From: Caenorhabditis remanei
Taxonomy: Eukaryota; Nematoda; Chromadorea; Rhabditida; Rhabditidae
Assembly: GCF_010183535.1 (NCBI RefSeq)
Contig: NC_071333.1
Location: forward strand, 11,530,587 to 11,594,586
Length of the DNA: 64,000 bases
Reading direction: 5' to 3'
Shown here: positions 49,101 through 59,300 of the stretch, piece by piece
How the letters are laid out: each line of letters starts with the position of its first letter
Position numbering within the stretch: the stretch's first letter is position 1
The notes under the pieces: model-generated
Database searches by the model: none
The model's input: only the letters and a program-made list of their open reading frames with translations
Told to the model about the DNA's origin: nothing
Made by a program: the position numbers and the translations under genes

Positions 49101-51195
49101 AAGAAAACTCACGTATGAAGCTGAGGCTTAAGACGTGATTTCAACTGTTTCCCAGTGATGAGAGCAGATGCTTGTTGAGCCTCTAGAGATAGCTCTTGAT
49201 CCGAAACTCGGTGAATCGATAGCTGCGTATTGTCTTGAAGAGTGAGAAAGCTACGAGCGGTACGGAGGGCGTGGGCGACTTGGTTGGAAGTAGATGTTGG
49301 CTGGAAAACATTTTAATGAAGGTTCCTTATGTTAAATTATCTTTTAAACTTTAAAAACTAGAAGACACTGTGTATTTTGTTGTCGTTAAAAGTATAGTGA
49401 ACTTACCGAGCTGTTGTTGGAATCAGTTATGTTTGCGGTCAATATCCGTTGAGCTAGGTAAGAAGACAATTGTTCTATGCCAGTGTCAATTGAGTTTTCC
49501 GAACAATTCGATTCGTCTTCACGATCCGACTCGTTTGAATTCAACTCGATGGGAAAATCAACAGTATCTCCTTGTGCAATGATGTCGTTGTCTTTTTCTG
49601 GATCCTGTTTATTTCTTCCATCAGTCTTCTCGTATTCCAGTACCATTGGTTCATCTTCTTGTTTAGCGGCAGCTTCTTTTTCTTCTTCATCTTTCTCTGC
49701 TTCCTTATTTTTTTCAGTGTCGAGGACTTCCACTTCATCATCCTTCGAAGGTTTGTCTTCGTCATTTATCACGACTGGATTTGCTGAATTTGATGGTTTA
49801 TCAAAAGTGATAACCGGAATACACTCCAAGATAACTTCTGTTGGTGCCTCTGGGATTATTTCCTGTACATTTCCATAATCGTTACTGTCGCTGAACCATT
49901 CGACCTTGCAACTTGGACAAAGTTCCAAAGGTGGATCCTCCTTCACTTTGTGATTCAAATCGATTCCATAGCGTTTGTTCCAATCGCTTTCACCCTCCAC
50001 ATATCCATAACGACCGAAATAGATATCATGTTCATGATCTCTTTTCTCTGCCATCATACGAGGAACAATCGACCGACTTTCGAGGAATTGAAGAATGAAT
50101 TGATCAAATCTCGGATCTTGTTGAAGCTCTCTTTTTGATCCCAAGTTTTGACGACATGTTGGGCATGTATTTCCAGACCGAATAAACGCCACAATAATAC
50201 ACTGGTCGCAGAACCGATGTCCACATTTCTGAAATGAGTTGTTTTTAGAGATGCAGAGTTAATTTTGTACAAATACCTTAGTCACAATAGACTGTTGAAT
50301 GACTTCTTGGCAAACATGACATGAGAAACTGCCAATAACCTTTTGAATATCTGTTTCGGAGACATGTTGACTTGGCAAAACGTTGTATGTGTTGCGTACC
50401 TGAAATAAAAAATGAGAGTTGAACTGTGACCTTTTCAAGCATTTCAAACTCAATTTTTCTGTGTATTTTCACTCTATGTGTCTATTAAATTTCAAAACAC
50501 TGCTATTATGCAATATTTCTTTTTGCTGTAGAGTTAGAATTTCGAATTGAATAAATTCAATTACATAAGACACAAATATCTTATATATATACTGTTTTCT
50601 AAAGCTTGCTAAATAATTGCCCTTCTCTACTAGTTGCCATTTTTGACTAGAAAAAACTGTTGCGGGGACACAGGCGCAGACTGACCTCCGCATTTATCAA
50701 ATTTTGATTTCAAATTTAAAAAACTTACAGAGTCATACACATTCACACTCAGCTCGCCAGATTCCATTCTCGCCGGGTTCATCAAGTTTTCTTCCAGATC
50801 GTAGTACTCCTCACTTTTCGTGGGAAGCTTGACTTCCGGGTTTCCGTTTTTTGAATTTTTTGCCAATTCGATTGCTTTTTTGTACAAGTCCTCCGATTCT
50901 TCATCATTCTCCAACTTTAGAAGATCAATGCGATGTCCACCGTCTTTGATTTGTGAACAGATCGGGACTTTTACAAGTTTATTCACCGGAACTGACTCTG
51001 ATACAGGCGACGATTCATGACTTTTATGTTCGTCTTCAAGCAGCGAAGAAGAAGTTGAGTCGCTTGAGGAACCCGACGTGTGATTTGCGGGGTCCTGAAA
51101 TGGAAAATTGAAATAGTAGCTTTTTTCATTTCCAAATCACTTACCTCTTTTGCTTCGAGAACAGTACTGGGGCTAGTCCCAGGAATATTATCCAT
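46095..51195 (-). CDS. Truncated, remodelled RING1/spat-3 paralogue (copy B)
   Basis: Ten exons: 51195-51145, 51094-50729, 50399-50277, 50228-49407, 49300-49134 (or 49112), 49063-48767, 48720-48206, 48150-47199, 47145-46230, 46178-46095; about 1,430 residues if the exon 5 problem is bypassed. Exons 1-4 repeat the right copy, with an identical C3HC4 RING (CHVC...CGHRFCDQC...CPTC). Exon 4 then diverges after CSENS. Exons 5-7 add about 300 residues absent from the right copy, including [13 protein letters not shown]. Homology resumes at PTLEAA. Exon 8 fuses parts of ancestral exons 5, 6 and 15 in frame; exon 9 has lost a Gln-rich block of some 130 residues. The protein ends [15 protein letters not shown], without the RAWUL domain. 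Exon 5 meets a stop before its good donor, owing to an extra A (A4 run near 49139-49142); a weak donor at 49133 would restore phase. It may be a functional RING-only variant or an early pseudogene. Confidence 0.65.
46121..46165 (-). repeat. In-frame 15-bp triple repeat in last exon of copy B
   Basis: Three near-copies of TTGGCCAGATTTCGG lie end to end (46121-46135, 46136-46150, 46151-46165). On the coding strand they encode [14 protein letters not shown]. The right copy has a single corresponding WPTNG. The repeat sits exactly where this copy lost the RAWUL sequence, so it probably arose during the deletion event. Confidence 0.85.
46650..46754 (-). repeat. Ala-Gln dipeptide repeat in copy B
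   Basis: Hexamer-like GCTCAA/GCCCAA repeat encoding a run of about 15 Ala-Gln pairs with one Ala-Glu, at the end of a charged helical stretch ([20 protein letters not shown]). The equivalent run in copy A is shorter. Confidence 0.85.
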
Positions 51196-51300
51196 TTTGA
51201 GTCAATTCTATCGGAAAATAGAGAAATTGAAGTGAGTTTGTCTGAAAAACAAGAAACTGAACGGGATGGTAAAAGGTCAACAAAAAGTGACATTCCAAAA

Positions 51301-52499
51301 AATGAGAGTGGAGGGTCATCGAGAATAGAAATTCTCTCAGACAAGCATAAATAGGCAGCGGATGAGTTCGAAATTCCAAAAGAAAGGAATAAAAAAGTAT
51401 TCACAGGGCGTAATAACATTAGAGAGCAAAACAGACAAACACAGAAGACGAAAACCCTTCTAAAAAGGGAACTGAGAAAAAATGAGAGTGGACCGTCATC
51501 GAGAATAGAATGACTGACTATGGAGAAGAAAGGAGGAGGGTGGTGAGACAGCCCACAAAAAATACTGCAAAATCCCGCGACTGGGAGATCACTATTTCCC
51601 CGCCGGCCCTATGGCCGAGTGAATAAGGTGGGCGTGTGTGAGTGCGCGCAACGCGAGTTGTTCCCTCCACTGTTTTTTTGGATTTTTTTGAAGAAATTTA
51701 AAATCATAATAAAGTAATTCTGTCAGGGAGAATGTAAAAACTTCATTTTATAAAGAAACATTTCATAGCTCAAATTTAGAAATTTTTTAATGCCGAATAA
51801 AATATGGCGTCTCTCGCTTTCCATTACAATTTTAATTGCCAAGGTGTGATGAAATTGAATGTGCACTCACGATCTAGTAATTGAATATGAGAGGATTGAA
51901 GTAGAAGGGCCGAGAATTTGATTTTTTTGTTGCTTTTTGTTTTGAGGAAGAAAAAACAATATTAAATTGAAAGAATGTTTTAATAAAACGTTATAGTTTT
52001 ATGAATGAGAATGAGTTTTGTCAAAGGATTACGGTCTTCTCTTTGAATAACTTTTTTCTGATTGTTTTTTCCAGATCAAATTCGCGATTCATATCCTACA
52101 ACGGCGCGCAGCATCCTCTGGGACTAACGATAACAAGTTAGAGGAAAATTAGAGCTGTACGGCAAGGAAGCAAAAGTGACACAACTGTTATATGTCATAA
52201 GATGTTTCGTCGGTTTCACGCCGTGCGTATTTACTAAATCATGTACTTTTTGACTGTATGGAGCAAGAGACTTGCATATAGTCTCTACTTTTGCAGCACC
52301 TGAGAAGAACAGTGTTAGTTTGCAGGTTTTCTTCTTCCAAGAACCACCAAATGAAAGCCCGAACATTGTTTGGTGTCACTCTCGTTTTATAATGTTTGTT
52401 GGTTTTTATCAACAAAAATAAAAGAACCTTGCTAATCACTGTACAAGACTAATTCCCAATAAAGATGAATACTTAGTCCTGACAATTGAAGTTTGTGTA
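51301..52499. other. Spacer between the two duplication units
   Basis: 1.2 kb not obviously repeated in the other unit. It contains the promoter side of copy B, including a GTGGGCG element near 51628-51640, and a minus-strand frame at 52366-52124 described separately. Confidence 0.5.
52124..52366 (-). CDS. Hypothetical short reading frame between spat-3 copies
   Basis: An 80-codon frame from ATG to stop, encoding MFGLSFGGSWKKKTC near the start and AKVETICKSLAPYSQ and VHDLVNTHGVKPTKH in the middle. An internal TTCTTCTCAG could be an acceptor joining the second part to an upstream exon in another frame (around 52440-52330, containing NNVRAFIWWFLEEE). No family is recognised. It may be an exon remnant. 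Confidence 0.2.
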   Translation of the reverse strand: MFGLSFGGSWKKKTCKLTLFFSGAAKVETICKSLAPYSQKVHDLVNTHGVKPTKHLMTYNSCVTFASLPYSSNFPLTCYR

Positions 52500-53124
52500 G
52501 CCACTATCTATAGGTCATCCAATTTTACGTCCAACAGAGCCACGTCCGGTATCAAATTGAATTTGTTATAACGGCATCAAGTGAATTTGCTACCACTATC
52601 TGATTAAACTGCCGTGAGTTTCTCGCATTTGAAGCCATTGATAAAAATAAAGTGCTACCAACGAAACTCTACATCTATCCTAGTGATTGGCGTTCGAACA
52701 AAAAAGTTGTGTAGACGACAGTTCCTTAGTTATTTCGTGTCAACCTTTTGATGAAGGTCACAGAATAGACTGGAATGGTTGGTGTTGAGTATCCGGTTGT
52801 ATCTATCCGGATATATCAGTGATCTCATGAAGTTTTCCGTCATACAATAGAATTTGAAGTAATTTTCGTGCAATTAAGTGTTACCCACTTCCGATATCAT
52901 CTGTGGTTGGAAATCTTGCCACAATCTATCCTCAGGAGTGCATTAAGTATTGTCCACATCCAAAGCCTTTTGCATACTTGAACTTCAATTGTTGGCTGAG
53001 GGTTTATTTCGATGTGTTCACTTTTTCTGAAGCTTTGGTATCCAAATAGGGAAACGCTCTATTTCAATGTGTCTCTCTCATGCAATCTGCATTTATACAT
53101 AAATGAAATTTCAGAAACAAAAGA

Positions 53125-53130
53125 TTTATT
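53125..53130 (-). terminator. Poly(A) signal of spat-3 copy A
   Basis: AATAAA on the minus strand about 235 bases after the stop codon. Confidence 0.55.
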
Positions 53131-53364
53131 TCTGTTAAGACATCACTGGTCTCTGCATACCACATAACTTAATATAACTGCAACTATAAAATGGCAAAAA
53201 AGATAAAACGGGGCGTGAACAATATAATGCCACTTTTTGAGATTCCCAACATGAAAAATGATTTTAAATAGTTAATGAAGCGGTACCTATTTAAAACATG
53301 GAACAAAGAAAGTTAGACCGGTAAAAGCAATGAATGACAAAAAATCACGGTGACCAAAATGAAA

Positions 53365-56300
53365 TCAATTTTGACGAGCGTACGGACAGGATTTGTTGAT
53401 GATGTATTCCTTGCTTTGGTTGACACCACCGGACTGAACATCGTCATAAAAGAGGATTAAGTGTTGTCTCCCAACAAAGCGTTGAGCATCGGCAAGTGTT
53501 TGCTCAAATTGAAGTTTCAAAACGGCAAGATCTTCGATTCTCTGAAATGATTTTGCATTTCTATAGGGCGATTTCAATGACAAAACTTACCAAAACCCAT
53601 AATGTGCCAATATCACTGATGTCACACGCGTAACGATTCCGAATAAGACTGGCAACGTGATGGACTAAAAAAAAAATCATTCTGATGACAGCTGTTTTTT
53701 TTGTAAAACTCACAAGTGACGTCTGATGAAGTTGCACAATACATTGCTTGAGACACTGGAATCTGTTTCTTCTGGACGAAACCATTGGTTGGCCAGATCT
53801 CCATCTCTACCTGACTCTGAAAACAATAAATCATTATGAAGAACTTCTGGGGAATTTCAAAACTTACATTGACTCTTCCTTGTTCGATAACTCCCGGATG
53901 AACAATTTGAGGAGGGTGTTCAGTTGGAGCTGGGGTTGTCGGAGGATTTGCAGCACGAGCTTGAGGTGTGGCTGCTGGCGGCACAGCAACGGGAATACCA
54001 GCTACAGGTGCAGGAGTTCGTGGAACACCAACTTGAGGAGTTTGAGCAGGTGCCGGTGTTCTCAAAGCTGTTTGACTTGCAACTTGTTGTTGGAATAACT
54101 GCTGTTGCAGCAATTGCATTGCTTGAGCCTGCTGCTGCTGCCACACATTTGGAATCATTCCTTGAGCCAATTGCTGTTGGAGCTGCATTTGTTGCTGCTG
54201 TTGGAACTGTTGATGCACTAATTGTTGTTGCTGCATTTGTAAATGCATTAACAACTGCTGCTGTTGTTGAGCACTTTGAGATTGTGCCGTTGCTTGCTGT
54301 GCTACCGGTTGTGCTGCGGTTTGTGGTGTAGCTGTTGAAGCCTTCGGCGTAGGAACTGGAGGTGGTGGCATTCCAGTTGCTCTCGGCTGCATCATTCCAG
54401 GAAGTTGCATTCCTGGCGGAAAGCCTGGGTACATTGGTGGAATCATGCCCTGAAGGGCTTGTTGCATTCCAGCAATTCCAGGTTGCATTTCGGGAGCAAC
54501 TCCTGGTAGCATTGGAGTTTGTTGCCTGATCTGCTCCACAATTGCATGCTGCACTTGCTGGGCTTGAACTTCTTGAGCATGTTGCATCTGGAACATTTGG
54601 AGTACTTGTTCGAACGGCAATCGTTGACCAGTGGCAGCCTCCATTTCGTGAATGTACTGTGTTGCCATCTGAATAGTCCGAGCATGCACTTGAGCTTGGG
54701 CTTGTGCCTGTGCCTGAGCTTGAGCTTGGGCCTGTGCTTGAGCTTGGGCTTGAGCTTGAGCCAATGATCTTGCCTTTACCTCTTCTTGAGCTCTTCGTAA
54801 ACGTTCTTGCTCTGCAGCTCGACGACGTTCTTCAGCTTCAGCCTTTGCTTTGGCCTTGGCCTTGGCAGCTTTTTCGGCTTCCGCCTTTGCACGAGCTTTT
54901 TCTTTAGCCTCTTGAATCCGAGCTTGTTCTAGAATCCTAGCCTGTTTCTGTTGCTCTTGAATAATTGCTTCCCGTTGAGCTTGCATAATAGCCAACTGAG
55001 CTTGAGTGTGTTCACGGGCTGCTCGAACATCGGCTTGAGCCTGACTGAGTTGAATATGGAACATCTCATTATTTTGTGGATATTGACCACGATGCTGCAA
55101 AAGTTGGTAGATAGCGCTAAGTTCTTCAGTTGCTTGGACATCATTTAAGACGTTTTGTGGGACGACTCTGTAAATTGAAATTGTTTAGATATTTGTTTTC
55201 GGAAAACATTCAAAAACTAACCGTTGCATGACCAGTTGGGCATTCAGTTGATTGATCTGTTCTTGAGTTAGAGAGCCAGCTAACTGTGCCAATGCATTCG
55301 GTTGGTTTAGCGTCTGCACTAACTGCTGAGCCTGTGCCAATTGAGCGAATTGAGCAAGAACTTGGCTGTGAGATGCTTGTTGCATCTGTGAAGCTTGTTG
55401 TTGTTGTTGGGCAACAGTCGTTTGTGGCATTTGCAGTTGTCCTTGGTTAGCTCCATGAACAAACTGTCCAAGTTGGGCAAGGTGGGATGGATTTTGAGGT
55501 TGCTGAGCTTGTTGAATCTGTTGAGCCTGCTGAACTTGTTGAGCTTGTTGGACGTGTTGCTGCGGTTGAGGCTGTTGAGGTCGTTGCGGTTGTGGAGCAG
55601 ATTGTTGTGGTGGTCTGATCGGCGTGCTCTGTGGAGCCTGAGCCATTCCAGAGTATACTTGTTGTTGTTGAGTCGGATGGTATCCAGCGGCCACATTGGG
55701 AACTGCAGTGATTTTGGTAGGAGCGCCCTGAAATTGAAAAAAATTAATTTATGTGAAAATCAGAATGATTAGTTTCTAAAAGGGAGTAATATATCCCACA
55801 CCGTAAAAATTCTTGTAAATAACTAAAACATGTTAAGAAGCAAACGGACCATGTGACCTTGCAATTGATGAAGAGGCAAAGGTGGCTGGACAATAGACAT
55901 TTGCTGTAAGATATTAGTAGGTATTGTAGCAACTAATTCTTCTACTATTAGCACAGGAAAAAAAAGAAAAGTGTTATTACCACATTCGAGATTCTCGGTT
56001 TCTTCGTTTTAGGAGTTGCACGAGCTCCTTGCATTGAGTGTTTTCCTGCTCCTCTCACAGCGGGCTGCGGTGTTACAAACTGCGGTTGTGGAGCTGGTTT
56101 TGGTGGGACCGCGATGCGAATAGTTGACATTTTTTGTGTCTTCAGACGAGCACGAACTGTAAAAATACGTTCATTGTACTGGTATTGAAAACAATAACAC
56201 TTACGCTTTGTTTTATCCACCTGAAGCTTTTTCTCAACATACTTCCGACGAACAGTTCTTGGAATGATGGGTATGAACATTCTTCCTTTCTTGTAAAGAT

Positions 56301-59300
56301 GATTTTTCTTGTACAGTACCTCATCAATGTTAGTGTTGAGTTCGGCGGCCAATGCTTCTTCTAAATAAATAATGCATCAAAATCATACCCAGAGCAATAT
56401 AACATACCATCATCTTCTGACTCTTCTGAATCATCCGAATACTCGTAACCAAGACGTTGACTCATGATAGATTTTGCCAGCTCAAACTGATCCATTTCAA
56501 ATGCTGGCTCATCATCCTCTCCTTCTTCTTCCGGATCGTCATCTGGTTGAGCCAACCCCAAAGAATGACGGGCAACTAAGTCTTGGAGTTCTTGTGATGC
56601 AAGCAAATCTCGGATAGTTTGATGATGTTTGGCAACACCATGATCGTTCAATGCAATCATTGTATTGTGGTGATAACGGTTGACATAGGTAAGTCTCTCG
56701 CGATTCAAATCATCATCTGGCTGTTGAATCATTTTTTCCCATTCCGCTTGTTCCGAAGTAGTGCTACCATCAAGATCGATAGTTTTCTCCACGATTTGAC
56801 TTGTTGAGCATTCTCCTTCAATGTTCGATAGGTCATTGGTGGAATCCAGAAGGTTGGGACTTTCATTCCGAGGCTCCTCGTCTTCGTTTATAGTTTTCTC
56901 CACAGTATGACTGATATTTCCAGCCAAAATCTCTTCATCTTGGTCATCCTCGTTTCCACGAATGGCTTCAATGTTATCATCTTCATTAGTCAAAACAACG
57001 TCCTTTGGGATAGAAATGTCCTGAGATGTTGTTGTGCCTTCAGATTCAGAGACCACTGCAGAGGTGTTCATTCCTTCGGAGACATTGCTGTTGTCCATTG
57101 TTGCCGATGTTTCTGCTACAGATGGAACAACTGGCTCTTGTGTCGTTGGGATAATAGGCTCAGAATGGGCGGTTTCGACTATTGGGGCATCCGAGGTAAT
57201 CAATGCATCATGTTGTGGAACATCATCCTTTGCAGTAGAAGCAGAAACAGGTTTTTCGGTTGAGGACTGTGTTGTTGGCTGAAACAAATATTCACTTGGT
57301 ATGATATCTGAAAATATTTCAAGGAGTACCTGAGTTTCTGCCTTGAAAGGCTCTGAACCAGCATTGGCTTCCATTTGCTTCTTCTTCAAAGCTTCAGCTT
57401 CTTCCACTTTTTCTTGAGCAATTCTTTTTCTTGCAAGTTCTTCAACACGTAATTGTTCCGCTTGACGTGCTGCCTGTTCTTTGCTGGCTCGAACTTTTTG
57501 TTCAGTTTCTTGCTGGCGTACTGCTTGCTTCTGGGCCTTGATCAGTGTGGTCGCAAACAGTGGGTTTTGCATCAACGGTTGTAGAATAGCAGGGTTCTGC
57601 AGATTTGTGAGAAGAGCCACTTGCTCTTGGTGCTCTTCGGGCGTTACAGAAACTGGTTGAGACAGATTGGCACAATTCGACGCAATTTGTTGTTTTTGAA
57701 GAGCAATGAGAATTTGCTGCAAATAATATCAAATTAGGTTTATTGTGTTGTAAGAAAGAGAAAGATGGGCGGCACAATGAATTTCTGTGACCAGTACAAG
57801 CCTTTTCAAATATGTGAGACGTGGAAGAATGGAGCTAATCGAATGCAGACATCCATATAAAAATGGAATCTCAAGAACGAAAAATTTGAGCGCCCACGCC
57901 ATAGCGCATGAAAAGAAAAAAATGGGACCGAGTGAAGAAAGATAATCGAGAAAAAGACAATCTCTCACAGTGACAGCGGAGATGGCTGGAGTGACTCAGA
58001 CGTTTTCAGTACAAAAAGGATGGGAATGTCAATCTATAGGACTACACACACACGCGAGGTAATATAGCCAATAGTCACACGCACACTGCCAACGGCCTCC
58101 CTCATGATAATGAATACTCTATTATAATTGAAAACTGGCATTGTGAATAGAGGGTGCGAAACTCGTTTCTTCAGACATAACGGAAATGAGCTATAGTAAA
58201 GGAAATGAGCACGCCAAAAAGCCATATTTGTTTTACCGCCGGGAATGTTATTAATCAAATTGTTGCTCAAAAAATTGGAATAGGAAATTAGATCATTTCC
58301 GAAGCCACATGTGTTAGTTTGAATTTTGGAACTAGCGGGGACTGGAGTAAAGCAGGGCATTTCTAAATGTTTGAAATATCATAAATAATTTACGCACTCT
58401 AATGTATAATAATAATGAAATTCAAGCTGTATCAGCAAATATACGAAAATAAACAAAAAGACAGGTGAATTTTGATGTAAACTAACCATCTGTAACTCGT
58501 CCATTTCCATCAAATGCTTTGCTCGTATGATTATAGCCTTATCAAGCAGCTTGCGTTCAAAGTTTTGTGGATTCTTTCGAACCGGTCTTGGATGACGGAT
58601 AGCAAAGTCTTTACGGAAGTTTTTCACCAAATTTTCCTGAAAATATTTGTAAATTGTATTTCAAACTCCAACCAAAAGAAAATCAACATACCAGTTTTAC
58701 GTCGTCTGGATTTCTCGCTAATCTTTTTCCAGATTTACCAAATGTTGTGAACTCTTTTCTTGTGTCTCGGCTACAGAAGTCCAAAACCATCGTTTCATCG
58801 TTAACAGGTGGTAATTTGGCAACAACGTTAAGGAATTCCGTAGAAACATATTCCCCATAAGTTGGCTTTATTAGTCCTATGTCAGCCTCTTCTAACAATT
58901 GAGCCAATTTGTCTTTCAGGGACGCTTCGTCATCACCACTTTCTGAAATTATCTACGGTTCAAAAATAGGATGAAATGAAAAAAGAATCCCACCTGAATC
59001 CTCTGATTCACTCAGTACGACAGAACACTTTATTTTGTTAGTTGTATCATCAAAGTCTGTGCTCTCCATCGTAATATCTTCACCATCAGATTGTTGCTCA
59101 ACTTCCATTGTTTCCAAGCTCTTTGCAACCGACACATCATCGCCTTCATCTTCATCAGAATCATCCGATTCCAAAACTGTTACGTCATGATCAACACTAC
59201 TCTCTGTTGATTTTGATACAGGGGAGTCAACGACTTTAGTAGTTTTCTCCAAGGACTCATCTCCACTCTGCTTCATTGGCGATTCTGGAACTTTGAACAC

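Larger units (their letters stand above)
45036..51300 (-). repeat. Left unit of a tandem segmental duplication (about 6.3 kb)
   Basis: Homologous to 52500-63880. The 3' limit is visible where 45036-45125 (ending in GACGTCCGGCATCA...) matches 52505-52565, and sequence to its left stops matching. The 5' limit is near 51300, where similarity to 63875 fades. About 5 kb of the right unit is missing from this one and roughly 1 kb of other sequence has been added. Confidence 0.85.
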
